Below, in pieces: positions 31,385 to 43,809 of a stretch of DNA of 64,000 bases. Below the pieces are notes generated by a model that made no database searches, had not been told where the DNA came from, and saw nothing but the letters and a program-made list of their open reading frames with translations. Source of the stretch: Effrenium voratum (taxonomy: Eukaryota > Sar > Dinophyceae > Suessiales > Symbiodiniaceae); contig CAUJNA010003829.1 in the NCBI GenBank assembly GCA_963377175.1, positions 212,501 through 276,500 of the forward strand, in the 5' to 3' direction. Each line of letters starts with the position of its first letter. Position 1 is the stretch's first letter. The position numbers and the translations under genes are program-made.

Positions 31385-34310
31385 CCTCCCTCCAGTTGTA
31401 GATGCGAATAGTTGCATCCCCCCCTGCAATAAAGATCGTGCCGTCGTCGATCATGCAAGCATCACTTGCAATACCTGGAGTCCGCATTCAGACAGCGGAG
31501 CGACATGTTCATCTCTGGAGGCGCCGCGAGTGGGGATCTCCCTTTCCAACTCGCCGGTTTCAAAGTTCCAGACTTTCACAGTCTGGAGGAGGACATGCGT
31601 TGACAACATGGGATTGAAGCTTTGAACCCCAAGCCTTGTCACCGGAGCAGCTCACTAAATGCTGCTTCCCCGCGATGCCCAAGCCAACGATACCGTTCCT
31701 CACTGAAGGCCCGCAGCTCTGCTCTGCCCCCCCCCCCCACCCCCTGCCGAGGGTTGCACCCATGTGCTTTGAAGTTCCTCAGCACCTCGAGTCCAGCCGA
31801 CAAGAAGTGCAGGCGCACTGAAACTGTTGTGCCTGTAGATCTGTGGGTGTTGTGGCATCCCAAATGGTGATAGTCCTGGCAGCTGCAACATGCCACCTGC
31901 ATCACACCCTGCTGCGTGACCTGTCGTAGGAGCAGCTGGCAAACTGCTGGCCATCCTAACAAACGTGTCTGACAGCGCCAACCAAAGGCATCACGCATCC
32001 TCCGGGCCCGGCCTTTCCCAAATGGCACATGCGGATGACAGTGGCAAACCTTGGCATTCGACTGCATTGACAGAGGTAACCTTTCAACTCGAGGGCTTCT
32101 CACCGTTCCGCAAGCTTCCAGCCCAAGCCAGGCTCGCCGATATCCTCGAAGCTTCCCAGCCCACCCTTTGCGCACCCATTATGGTACCACTGCCATACCA
32201 CCAAAAACAGGGAAAGTGGGGTCATAGTGAATGGCCATGTGGCTTGATCGCCACTCACAACTCTCAGATTTCTCATGCAGGTGTTGATCCCTATCGTCCT
32301 CGCCATAGCCCTTGTGGCCGATCTGGGTACACAAGCACTTACCCTGGTCCTCGGCATCAAAAAGGTCAACAAACTTCACAGTTCGATCTGTACAAAACTC
32401 GTCCGAGCTGCGATGTCCCAGAGCCGCACTGTGCAGTCGTCCGAGCCCGAAGCTATGATGTTATTCCTGCAAGCCGTGCATCGAAATTCACACAATTTGG
32501 GGTGCACCTTTCCGGCAAGAAAAATGACTCACACTAGCTGGCATAGGATGCTCGCGGATACTCAATTCAATTCGTAACTCCTCAAGTGCAGCATGCACCA
32601 AATGATGCCACATCCTTCCTTCTGGAAGAAGTTCCTGGACGGGTGTCCATCACAGCATGTCTTTTGACGCACGGAAGCCTGTCAGGCCCGAAGTCCCGGT
32701 GGTCCGTCATCCTGACGATGGCCAGCCATGGATTCCATGGATCCCATGGATCCCATGGATCCACGAACCCTCCTGAAGAGGGTGCACCCCGTCACGAGGC
32801 TGAAGATCCTGGCGGTGTGAGCGTCTCCCAGGCTTTGCTGAAACTGCGCGGGCCTGACCGTCTTATCCAAACCGCCAACACCAGCACGTTGCCCAGGCAA
32901 AGCACAAACGGCTTTCATCGGATACATGTTGATCCAATACCTTGCAAGAAATCTGGCTGCCGCCCGAGTTGAAATAAACATTCTAAAAGCCAGTGATCAC
33001 TGCCTGCCAGGAAGTACAGGCGGACACTTGTGACATTCTACAGTCATTAACAAAACCCAATGGCCAAAATCACCTTCAAAAGGGCTACAAGGGATGTACG
33101 AGCAATCTCTCTGAGCTCTGTCCACTTCCTGTTGGGCACGTGAAAAGCAGCTCCCCCTCGGTGCCCGCCTCCTGTCAAGCGAGAAGGCCATGGGCAAACG
33201 GCGCAAAATGCCCCCTTGAGAGCTCATTGAATTTACACAGAGATGCACGCGTGAACATGGTGTTTAAGTGGCGAAAAAGGACTCCCGTCTCTGAGGTGAG
33301 AATTATGTCTGAGTCCACCAGCTTCTCAACCCACACACGACTAAGCAGAGATAAGCATGGCTGCCACACTCCAATCTGCCAAAGCCGGCAGGTGTAGTCG
33401 TCGCTGCAGCTGAGGATCTTGTCCTCGTTGCAGGCCAGCTTGCAAACCGCTTGACCCTGGGAGTCTCTAGTTCATTCTCTCATCAACCATAAATCGACAG
33501 TCCAGGATTGCACAAAAGTGGACACTCGAAAGCATGGAGCGAAAACTCTCCGTCTCCCAGCAACCACAAGGATCGCGAGAACGGCAACACACTTCAACAT
33601 GTCCACGACCTTGTCAAATACTCAGCTGCTAAGTGTCGCGTGTGCATGCGCGTGGGCGGGTGGGGTTGGTGTGTGTCTGTCTCTGCGTCTGCGTCTGTGT
33701 CTGTATCTGTGTGTCTGCGGGATGGCTATGTGCCGGTTGAGTCATCTCCAGGTGACCGCAAAAGCTGAAGATGTCTTTGCAGCCAGTTCAGTTCTGCTTT
33801 GGAAGAGCGCAACCAGGTGGCGTTAGAATGTGACGTTGACATGGCGCTGGCCACAAATGATGTGTCATGTGCGAGAAGCCACGAAACCAACTCAACACAG
33901 CGGGAAGAATGGGCCGAGCTATGCTTTCCTTGGGGATGATGTCAAAGCTGTTTGCAACAAATTATGCTTTTGCAATAAGCCCCATAGATCGAAACCTTGG
34001 GCGTGCAAATTCCAGGAAGCTGATAAGAATGCACGCTTCATGCCGACTAACAAATCTCACTCAACACAAGAACGCCCGCTGGAAATCTAGGACAACAAAA
34101 CGATTACGTTCGGTCCCCGCGGTACGGCAGCACTTGGTTCACAAAGTTCAGGTGCCCCGTGAACTCCTAGGGCACGTAAGTGTGATGCTGGAACATGAAG
34201 TGCAAGAGCAGAGCGCGCCTGGTGCATCTTGAAGCCTTTCTTCACATCCCAGGTCCGGATGAGGTAGTCCATGCTGGACGTGATGACAACCTTTCCAACA
34301 TGAAACAGGA
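31385..34310 (-). CDS. WD40-repeat protein gene, multi-exon
   Basis: Exon-like stretches on minus carry WD40 blade motifs. In translation order: 34217-34300 (SSMDYLIRTWDVKKGF), 34108-34167 (FTGHLNFVNQVLPYRGDR), 33375-33450 (ILSCSDDYTCRLWQIG), 32800-32900 (GDAHTARIFSLVTGCTLF), 32390-32480 (IIASGSDDCTVRLWDIAART), 31500-31590 (TVKVWNFETGELEREI) and 31385-31475 (ACMIDDGTIFIAGGD, TIRIYNWREEL). Each has the small-residue, D, then aromatic pattern before W(D/Q/N). At least six blades make a beta-propeller likely. WD40 proteins are scaffolds, and the partner cannot be told. A G run near 31425 needs one more base or a splice site to keep frame. Exon borders are approximate. Confidence 0.75.
32726..32763 (+). 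repeat. CCATGGATC short tandem repeat
   Basis: Four copies of a 9-bp unit (CCATGGATT/CCATGGATC) within an intron of the WD40 gene. Confidence 0.85.
33655..33722 (+). repeat. short GTCT/GCGT tract
   Basis: About 65 bp of GTGTGTCTGTCTCTGCGTCT-type repeat, like a small version of the 15-18 kb tract. Confidence 0.8.
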
Positions 34311-34592
34311 TCCTGGAGGTAAGATTAGCTAGATCCTCAAGAACAACTCAGGCGGATGCAACGGACTTTTGCCATGGCGTTTACTTGTGAGACTCTTAGC
34401 TCGCAATGCCCTTAAGAATTTGCCAAGTCTGGGGTGCATTGCATCATTGCATCGCACGCAAAGAGACCCCGACTCTGAGCAGCTGTCGCTTCTGCTAGCG
34501 AGACCTGCCCTGGCTTTCAGAATACTGAACTGCAGACTAGACCCACAAGGCAAGGAACGACCTCGGCTGCGCCAAATGGAGGGATCCATAGG

Positions 34593-34671
34593 TTACCCCC
34601 AAAAGGACTTGAGACTTGAGCTGAGCCAAGGTTCTTTGCAATGGAACCGTGGCTCGAAGTCCTTTTGGGTA
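34593..34671. repeat. 79-bp fold-back hairpin
   Basis: CCCAAAAGGACTT at 34598-34610 is perfectly complementary to AAGTCCTTTTGGG at 34657-34669. An inner stem pairs GAGCCAAGGTTC with GGAACCGTGGCTC with one mismatch and a short bulge. The outer bases TTACC/GGTAA extend it. It could be a remnant of a fold-back transposon or a small-RNA precursor; it lies upstream of the first WD40 exon. Confidence 0.7.
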
Positions 34672-35219
34672 AGCAAAAAGTGGCCCCATGCGTGCGGTGC
34701 GCCGAGCCGCATGGCCAGGAAGCCCAGGATTGAGGCCATAATGACCATCCTCTCAAAGCCACAAAACGTCACGGGGGTCCACTCGAACGGGCAAACAGGG
34801 GGTGGATGTGGATCTCAATTGGAGATGGATGATGAAAATGCGTGGATTCACACGGTGTATCAGTTTTCCTCTGGTTTCACCTCTGGTTTCCTACGAGTTA
34901 TGCAACTTGCGCTCCAGGTCTTGCAACTTCCCGACAAACCCGGGACCGTGCGTCTCTCCTGGAGTGATCGGAGGCCTCCACCGCCGGCAGCAGCAGCTCC
35001 GGCACGGAGATATAGAGAAACCTCCCCGGAAAGTTTCGGCTTCGGCGTCGGCGCAAACTTCCCGAAACGGTCTCACTTCGGACTTGTGAAAGGCTCTTGC
35101 AGGACGGCTTCACTTGAAAGTGGCAAGGTTGGCCATGTGCCAAGGCGCGTTCCAGTTGCCAAAGAGAGGAGGCAACCCACACCTTAGTCGACGTGGCAGT
35201 GACGGCATGCCAAACCTGC

Positions 35220-38200
35220 ACATCCGCACCTGCCCCTTGAGCGTTGCTCAGGAAGAAGGAGCCCAGCACAATTCCTACGGAAATTGTTTCACCAGTTTTT
35301 CTCCAAGCCCTTCCAAAAGCAGAGGACCCAATTCTACAAGCAAATGAATGCCAAAAGCCAGCTCTTGCAAGTCCTACGGGAGTGCAGGATCCGAAGAGGA
35401 GCACACTTTGCCAGAGCTCCTTCCTGAGGATGCAGGATTCCGACACGGCCAACCTCTGCCACTTGCACCTGTCTGCGCACTGCACCAGTCTGGCGCCCAT
35501 GGCAAAGGCTGCAAGGCCTGACGAGCTGACCCAGCCAAACACAAGCTGCCAAATCAAAGCCTCGCCTTTGTGGGCAGCGACAGCTATGAAGATGCTGAGG
35601 AAGGTGGAGGTATGATTCTTGGTGCACAAGTTCCCAAATCTGTCACACCTCCCCAATCGAACGAATTCCAGCCAAGGCACCAGGACTCCAATGCTGATGC
35701 CCTGACGCATTTCCCAAGCATGGTTCCATGCCAAATGTAGCTCGGCAGCCACGCTGAACTTGGCATGCAAAGGCTAAACAAAACAAGCAAAAAGCGGCAT
35801 CAACACTGAAACACGATAGTAACTCCAACGGCTCACAGCAGTTTTATGACAGACAACATTAACTTACGCAGGAACTGCTCAAACGGCAGTTCCATTCTAT
35901 TCGGTCAAGTAAGCCCGTCCTCCAGTAGGGAGTGGACCGCCAGTGCACACACCAGCACGCGGGCTGAGATGCAGTCAGGCGCCACGTCTGTCACGGAGGC
36001 AACCTAACACGTACGTCGGTGGCTTCGACAAAGATATATGGCGGTGTCATTGTTTAGAGGATCCTCAAAAAAAGCGTGCTTTTGGGTCTCGATTTCAAGC
36101 CACAAAAATGGCACCTCTGAAAAAAAGAAGACGGATCCATTTGGACGACTGCCAAAAATAAGCGGCAGTCGACTGTTGGCTTGGGGAGGACATGGGGAGC
36201 CAGCTTCCCACAAAAGCCAAATCCAACCCAATTTTGTACATGTTTTCGTCCGTAAAAGCAGAGGCATGTGGCTCAAGTTAGAGAGCTGGGCAAACCGGAG
36301 GTAGTCTTTGTCTCATACCAAGGGCCCATTTTCGGAATTTCAGATTTTTGAGCAAAAAACAGCGCAACTGCAGATGGATCCTTTTCAAACAGCCTGGGCA
36401 TGTAGACTAGTTGTTGGCCTTCTTGTGTGTTACGTTAGACGTCAGAATTGATTTTGGTCCTAGGATTTGTTCAGTGAATGTGTTCGAGCAGACCTCGCAA
36501 TAAGCTTGAACCAATCCCGTGACGAAAAGCTGGTTGGAACTCGGAAACATGCCGGAGCCTTTGTCAGCACAGAAGAAATGCAGCATCTGAGAAAACTACA
36601 CCAGCATAAAGTCAAAGCAGTAGAACTGCTCTGAGCTGCAACTCCAATGTCTGGCAACCAACGTACACTAACGCCCACGCTACCCGCCACCCAGCATGCA
36701 AATAGATCAAATCAACAACGGCTGGTACCTCAACAGTGCATCAAACCTAGCACTCTTTTGTCGCCATTTCTATCAGCGGCATCGAAAATAGCACCCAGTC
36801 GAGAAGAACCTGCCCTGCTTGCACGCCGAAAAGAATCCACCTTGCTTTCTCGAGTAAAGAAAGACTTGCGCTGTACCCTACTTGTCTTCATGGAACTACC
36901 TGGACGCGTGTGATCAGGTAGTTCCGAAAATAGGATGAGTCATGTCACAGCGGCAGCTGCAATAAGGAAAGAGAGAGTTGACAAAGTTGCAGAAGCAAAG
37001 CGTACCATCGCTTCTCAGCTTACTACGCATCATTATTAAGAACTGTCACCACCAGAGTTTATCGAGTCGCCCAAACAAAATTAAGGCACGATTAGAATGG
37101 TTGGAGTGCCCACACAACTTGGCCCCCCTGCCAGCTTCTCAGTATTTGCTCGCTCGTGCATGCGAGTGAATTCCTTGTGCGCGGTGCCTGCGCTTGGCAA
37201 GCCCGTGTGTACTTCCGAGTGCTGTATGAGACTGCAACTGTAGTGCGCCATGAACAGTATGGTTACATCCCAACGCACAGCCTGATCACACTATCACAAG
37301 CACGCTTGCTGCCAGAAGCTGCTCCCCCCGCGCCTGATCTCAGCAGGGACTTTGTCCGAGCAACCTTCGAGACAAGCTGAGACGCCATGCCCAGGCACAG
37401 CCGACCAAAAACGATGAGCTCTGACTCTCTGACTCTGACCCGAGCCTTCAGCGCCCTCGCGCTGGTGGGGCTGTCCACTCCGTGGCTATGCAAGCATTGG
37501 CCCTCTAAGCAAGGGCTGTCCAGGCAATTCACGCTGCAGTGCGCTTGTACCTCAGAGCTGTCGAGCTCGGATCGGAAGCCGAGAAATGCTACACCCACCT
37601 CCTCCTCGGCCCTGCGCTGCACCTGCGCCTTCGTGCAATCCGCTCAGTGCCGTGCTTTGAGCCATCGAAAGCCTCCATGATCATCAAACCAAGGAAGGCC
37701 AAGCCCGCCAAAACGGACGAGAGTGGGAAGGCCTCCTCCTGAGATCGCGAACGAATATTCCGCCAGTGGCAAGCCGGCAATGGCAAGATCTCGCAACTTA
37801 CTCGCCTACATGAAAACTCGGATGCCGTGCAGGTGTGCAGCAAAGTGTTGACACTCTCACACATGAGTTGGCCGGGCGTCTGTCTCCGGATTGAAAACTT
37901 TGTGAAAATCCACGGATACAGCTCCGAGGGCCTGCCACAATCTGCTCGAAAGGCATGCGAACGCGGGTGCTGACAGGGGGCACAGGGACCTAAGAACTCG
38001 AAATGGCTTGGCGGCCTTCTGCGCATCGGGCAGCATGTGAACCAGCGCTGCAGACAAAAGTACCCCACCCGCCATGGCATTGCAAGTTCTGAGGCTCTCC
38101 TCAGCAAAATGTCCGAGGGTCCTGTTGCAATTGTCATTGCAAGTGTCCTCATCGCTGTCGCTGCGGTGCAGGTACAAAGGCAATAGTCCTGGGCGGTTGC

Positions 38201-38420
38201 TTCCGCTTACCCCGTATCGCGGGCAATAGTCCTGGGCCCCAAATCCCAAATCTCCATGCTCCAAAAGGACCAGTGAAAACTCCCATCCGATGCCCATGTC
38301 CCACCTCCTGCGACGGCGATGCTGAAGAGCACCACGGCAGCCAGCACTTTCAAGAGCTCCAAGCCATGCACCAGCATCAAGCGCGAGCGCAAGTGGCGCA
38401 ACTTGGGCGCAAGCGGCACT
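35220..38420 (-). CDS. ZIP-family metal transporter gene, multi-exon
   Basis: Minus-strand exons with membrane segments match the ZIP (zinc/iron permease) order. First segment near 38310-38420 (LELLKVLAAVVLFSIAV). Next 38020-38150, with LRTCNAMAGGVLLSAALVHM followed by LPDAQ, the ZIP pattern of an AGG..L..A..H.LP segment. Then 37670-37755 (FPLSSVLAGLAFLGLMIMEA). Then 35515-35610, where IFIAVAAHK and GLAAFAMGARL are joined across a 48-nt GC..AG intron (35518-35565), giving the HK..AFA.G motif of transmembrane segment 4. Last 35220-35330 (TISVGIVLGSFFLSNAQG). ZIP proteins bring Zn, Fe or Mn into the cytosol. The 35.8-37.6 kb stretch would be a long intron. Confidence 0.7.
36892..36925. repeat. 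perfect 11-bp hairpin
   Basis: GGAACTACCTG at 36892-36902 pairs with CAGGTAGTTCC at 36915-36925 across a 12-base loop. It lies in a presumed intron. Function unknown. Confidence 0.7.
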
Positions 38421-39390
38421 GCACCCGTTCGGTACCAAGCTGGATTCTCTTGGCCTCTCTCTGGAATCTTGCCAAAGCTTTGAACTTGGGTTGGGCTCAT
38501 ATTGCTTGTGTTCTGCCTGTGTGCTTTGGAGTGGCGATCTGGTGATCTGATTCTGCAACAGGCTACGTGGATCGATTGGATGGCTTATCGGGCACGGCTT
38601 GCAGCTCAGGATAAGAACCCCAGCTGCTTCCATTTCAATTGACTTGGCTTCAAGACTGCGGGGACCGCTTCCAAAAGCAAACGGACTCTCAAGGCGGCTC
38701 CCTCAGCTCTTTCTGGGCACCGCACATCAGGCTTGGCGACACAGTGCTCTTCCAAGCCTGGATGGGTCCTGAGAGAACGTTCGGGAACTTATTTTTGGAG
38801 CTTCCCGGGCATGGCGAACGAATCGCGTAAAGATTCGGGGCGACCGGGCCGCAGGCTCCGGGGAGTTGGGGTTCTCTGTCTGGTAGCGCGCCTCGGCTGA
38901 ACCGAACCGCTTGGACTCCACAAATCTAACGAGACAAGCAGCCGCTTGCTGCAAAGGCGTGTCTGGCACCTCACCGCCGTGCAATGACATGAGGTAGTAG
39001 AACCAGCAACAAAAAAGTCCAATAGGAGAGTTTTGGGGCGCTGCTCATGTTTACGAGCAAATCGAAGGCAGCTTCTGAGTCCAAGCAAAACACCCTGCCT
39101 CCCCACCACCTCCGCACCTGAACATGTGCAAAAAGTGGGTTGAAAAAAGCATGTGCCTCCCCCTGCGCCTGATGAGTTCATGCCACTCCTGACACCGCAG
39201 CGTTACTGTGTCAGTGGCTATAATTCAACTGCCCTTTGCCACTGGAATGCGCCTGGCCTCGTCCCTCTCCGGAGGCAGCGGTTTGAAGCGAGGATTCATT
39301 AGGTCCTCTTCCTCGGCAAAAGAGTGCGAAAACGACAACAAATAAAGCCAATTAGTAGACGAACTCGAAACACGGAAACACGTGCGCGCG
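38421..39390. other. no confident gene
   Basis: Open frames on minus at 38.7-39.2 kb have no motif. The region would be the promoter side of the ZIP transporter gene. Confidence 0.35.
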
Positions 39391-39399
39391 CACACGCCA

Positions 39400-40020
39400 C
39401 ACGCACAAACACACACACACACACAAAAAAAAAAGCGGGGCTCCTGTTTCTTGCTTGTGTGTGTGTGTTTGTTTGTTTGAGTGGCTCCCTCTCTGTCTGC
39501 CTGCTTGCCTGCCTGTCTGAATGGTGGTTTGTTTGCTTCTTTGTTTGCTTGTTTGATGTTTGTGTGCTTGCTTTCTTGCTTGGTTGTTGATCGGGTTGGG
39601 TTGCGTTGTATTGGGTTGGGTTGGGTTGGGTTGGGTTGGATTGAACGGGCTGGGCTGGGCTGGGCTGGGCTGCGCTGCGCTGGGCTGGGCTGCTTGCTTG
39701 CTTGCTTGGTTGGTTGGTTGGTTGGTTGGTTGGTTGGTTGATTGGTTGGTTTGCTGTGCTTGTGTTTCTGTTTGTATTCATATTTGTGTTTGCACGGTGC
39801 TGGTGTTTGTGTGTGTGTTTTGCTTGATTGTGTGTGTGTGTGTTGCATTATATGCGCTTGCCTTTGTGTCTCTATTTGTGTTTGTGTTTGTATGTGTGTT
39901 GTTTGTGCTTGTGTGTGTGTTGCTGTTTGCGTTGTTCGACTTTTGTTTGTTTGTGTGCTTGCCTGCTTGCTTGTGTTTGTTGGTTGGTTTGTTTGTTTGT
40001 TTCCTGCTGGTTTGCTTCTC
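39400..40020 (+). repeat. TG/GTTT low-complexity tract with TTGGG and TTGG runs
   Basis: Sub-blocks are (ACAC)n at 39411-39424, TTGGG/TTGGA runs at about 39594-39645, CTGGG runs at 39646-39690, TTGG runs at 39705-39750 and TTTG/TGTG mixtures to 40.0 kb. Long open frames on both strands follow from the repeat and are not counted as genes. Confidence 0.85.
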
Positions 40021-41270
40021 CCCCCGCGGCCCGCGCGCACGATCTTCACCCTTCCAGCCTGCCTCGCGCTCTCTGAGGAGCGGGCTAGGTGCACACGGAC
40101 CAGGCCATTCACCGGCTCCGGGCCGCCGCAAAAACTCGCCGACTCCGCCATGCCCGAGACCTGCTGGGCCCATGTGAGGCCCAGGGAACGAAGACTCGTG
40201 CCATGCGCATGGGACCCAAAGGAGCGAGGCTGGAAGGATAGGGAGTGGAAGGGACTCTAGTCTTGGTTGAATTGCGTGCTCGGAAGAGCTCTTTGCACGT
40301 GCTACCCCTCACAGGCTAGTAGAGATCAGTCAAATAGGACATCTGGAAGACATGCCCTGGACAGTTCGAGACAACCGGGTGTGCAGAAGTTGAAACCGGG
40401 CACCCGTCTTTGGCCCATGTACTGCAAGATAAACATATTGAAGTGTCACAAATTGACCCTCCCTTTCAGAAAAATATATGGAACCGCACAAACCAAGCAG
40501 AGGAATTTACTCTTGGGTGAGCCCTTTTTGGGCAACCCATAACAATTTGCGGGGTGCATCTTGGGGACTGAGGACTAAAATCGCATCCAAGTTAAGGGCT
40601 TCAGGCGCTGCAAGAAATTCAAGTTGTTTAAAGCTGTACATCTCCCGTTGGCTTCTCTTCAAACCAGAGTCTGAAACTCGAATAGGCAAAAGAGGCCGAT
40701 TTCCCTTTGGTTGGTGTGGCAGGGGAAACGGACCCCTGTCTTGGATCCCTCTTTTGCAAATGGAAACATGTATCCTGTGCCAACCGTTCCTGTACACTTC
40801 CTGTAACCCGATTTCGGTCAAATCTCCCCCCTTGCCGTTTGGCCTGAGCCAACCACCGTTTTTGAATGACTTCAAAGGACAACCACAAGGAGCCCAAGTA
40901 TAGAAACAGCCAATCGGGAAGCCATGTGGAATTCCTCACTCACAAAGCCTAGGTCAAAGTCATTGTTCAAGTCTCTGTGACAGACTTCACGGCACTTCCA
41001 GACTAGCGCTGCTGGGAAATCGCTGTCAGGTGTTGTTCGTTGTAGAAAGTTGGTGCATGTTTAGCCTTGTCTAAACCACGCGACTGTCTTCTGAGATCTC
41101 ACGAACCTATTGCTGCTTATTGTTCTTGTTCATACTTGCTGATGCGTGGCTCAGCCTGGCGGTTCCATTGCAACCTCTTCTCTTACGGTATGATCTAGAA
41201 ATTGTTTAGAGAGAATCTTGTGGACTGTCAAAATTTGGGTCCCCTGCTTGTTCCGCTGCCTCTCTCGGTC
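40021..41270. other. no confident gene
   Basis: The GC-rich stretch 40.02-40.26 kb and the mixed stretch to 41.27 kb have open frames without motifs on both strands. Confidence 0.35.
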
Positions 41271-41278
41271 AGATCTTT

Positions 41279-41414
41279 CTAAGGAAGGAAGGAAGGAAGG
41301 AAGGAAGGAAGGAAGGAAGGAAGGAAGGAAGGAAGGAAGGAAGGAAGGAAGGAACGAAGGAACGAAGGAACGAAGGAACGAAGGAACGAAGGAACGAAGG
41401 AACGAAGGAAGGAC
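41279..41414 (+). repeat. GGAA tetranucleotide array turning into GGAACGAA octamers
   Basis: About 18 copies of GGAA are followed by about seven copies of GAACGAAG, showing a second-level expansion at one end. Confidence 0.95.
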
Positions 41415-41696
41415 AGAAGTCTTGACATGAGAGCAACCTTGGCATAGCATTCATGGCTCGCCGGGCACAAAAGGCCAGGGAAGGATAAGCTCCTCCTTGG
41501 TTTATTCCCTTCAACCAGGTCTGCCACCCAAGTTGCAGTCCTCCAGCACCCGGCCAGTTGCACAGGCGCATCTCCAGATCCCGACGGCTGCACTGCACCA
41601 TGCACCATGCAAAGCTGGAAGCTCGAGTAAAAAGCGAACACGCGCGTGTTTTGGCCGCGCACGAGTCTTTGCATGCGCGTCCCATGTCTCCGGGGT

Positions 41697-41734
41697 CCAT
41701 CCCGGGACCATCCCGGGACCATCCCGGGACCATC
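41697..41734 (+). repeat. CCCGGGACCAT tandem repeat
   Basis: Three perfect copies of an 11-bp unit with a central CCCGGG palindrome. Confidence 0.9.
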
Positions 41735-42074
41735 CCTCAGCGCCGCCATTCCTCCGGAACGAGACGTTGAACTGCCAGCAGCCGCCTGGCTCGAGAAGGC
41801 ATCACCACAAGAGACAGTGGCGCCAGGCCTCAGCTCCAGCAGGCACCGCTCCTGAAATGGCCATGTGCGCAGAACCGCCCTCTCAGCGCTCAGCCCAGCG
41901 CCTCCATTTTGGGCGCATCGCCTGGGCTAAGCGGCTACCCCCACCCCAACCCTTGAGCTCTCAACCACCCTGGCCTCCAGACCCCAGCAGCGAGCCAATC
42001 AGCATGAAGGTGCGTGCCTGAGCGCGCAGGGCCCATCTCAAAAACAAGGATCCCCGACCATGGCAGTTGGAAGT

Positions 42075-42950
42075 CGGCACGAGCAAAAAGGGCGCCTGCT
42101 CCAGAAGCCGCTCCCTCTTGCGATGCAGCTCCTTACGCTCCACTCGCGGCTTGCGGTCTTGAGCAAGTTGCATCAGACGGTTGGAAAAGCAAAAAAAAAA
42201 CGCCAAGTCGAAGATCGGCCCCACCTGCTGCATGTCCTTCCAACCCGGCACTTTTTCGGACGAGGGCCGGCCGATTAGGTGCTGGACCTTGGTGGCACGC
42301 CGATCCGATTTGGAAAACCTTTAGGGGGCGCTCTGGGCAGGGCTGCCAGCAAGACTTTCCATTGCTCGCTGGCCTGCGAAAGGCACGACTCACTCGACTC
42401 GAGAACTCGTTGCCCGCCTTGGCAGCTGCAGCGGCTTCCCGCGACTTGACCAGCACCTCCGTCCCCTGCCTCGAAGCGAAGCGCTTGGATCGATGCAAAA
42501 GTCTCGGCCTCTCGGCCCGCCTGCCATTGCCCTGGCCTGAGCCGTCGCAGAAGAAAAAGCAATGCAGATGCAACCGCGCCTTTTCGGTCCAGCGCAGTTG
42601 AGGCCACTCGCAGAAGTGCCTCAGGCTTTTTGTCCAACGTCTGCCCAAACCCATTCTTTCAGAGCGCATCTAGCTCAGCTTCACACCTCCTCCTCTTCAC
42701 GACCAGCCTCCAACCAGTTCTCCTCCAGCAGTCGCCTGGCTTCTTTGCTGCAAGCGCCCATGAAACTGACAACTGTAAAATCAGCATCGACTGGCCAAAA
42801 CCAACATCTGCTCAGTTTGATTTGATTCAAAATCAAGACGTGGCCAGGCGACAAAACCTTGGCCAAGCAGCAGGCAACATTTGGCACATCAAAGGAATGG
42901 ATCCCTGAAACTGCCAGGATAGCACGGAGTGCACACGACAAACAAGCTAT
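42075..42950 (-). CDS. helical exon-like stretches, unidentified
   Basis: Minus-strand stretches at about 42710-42800 (GACSKEARRLLEENWLEAGR, then EEEEV), 42550-42637 (DKKPEALLRVASTALDRKG), 42340-42440 (AAAAAKAGNEFSSRV or, in another frame, GQRVLESSESCLSQASEQW) and 42075-42180 (LAQDRKPRVERKELHRKRER) look helical and charged. They may be exons of one gene. The frame choice at 42.34-42.44 kb is ambiguous. No family recognised. Confidence 0.35.
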
Positions 42951-43809
42951 TAGACTCTACTGAATAGAAGCAAATTGCATGAAACGTCGCGTGCCGACGC
43001 CCGGTCAGCCCTGTCAGGCCAGTGGCCATAGAGAAGGGTGCGGTCGCCGCCAAGCATCGCCAGCGCATCTGACAGGTGTCGCAAACCATACGAATTGCCG
43101 GACCATGGCAGTTTAAGGTCCAAGCATGGCTTAAGGCTGACCATTCCTGCGGCGTCCAGCGCCGAGCGCCTCAAAATCTCTGGTTCGCAAACTGGCAGGC
43201 CAGAGCTTCAAATTCGTCACTCGGGGCACCGCCAGCTCACAAGCAAGCGTGAGCGGTATAGCTAGATTTTTCAGCTAACCCCACTGCCGCGCCTCCGGGA
43301 TGCGGCAAGTCCTGCGTGTGGACAGTGTGCTGCGGGTGCGTTTGCTGTGGGGAAACCCCGGTCCACAGCTGCAAAGGTGGCCCAGAAGCGGCGCACGGCG
43401 CCGGCGCCCACAGCCTGCATCGACGCATACAGACTTTTGGCTCCTGCACGAATCTCCATCCCCAAATGTTTGAGCTTGGCTTATTATTGTGACACTCAAC
43501 AAGCAATAGTGTGCGAAATGTTAACACCTTTTTCTCCGCTGGCAGATCACGCTTGGCCTTGCGCATGATCCAAATCAGGTTTGTCGCGCCAGCCTGCGCT
43601 CGAGCAATGCGCAGGTCGAGGGGATTGTCAGCCCCGTGTTCGCTGTTGTGCTCTGCCGCAAAGCGGTCAACATCCTCAGCCGGTGATCTACAAGCTCTGT
43701 TCTAGTGACATCCTCCACAAAAAACAGGGAAAGGAAAGCCACCCCTCAAAACCCTTCGAAACCTCTTGGAGTGTTCACTTTGCGGGAACCAGATCTATGT
43801 CTTGCTTTG

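Noticed and set aside
39594..39650. TTGGG repeats as an internal telomere tract
   Set aside because: The unit does not match the TTTAGGG type expected for dinoflagellates and algae, and it grades into other G/T repeats.
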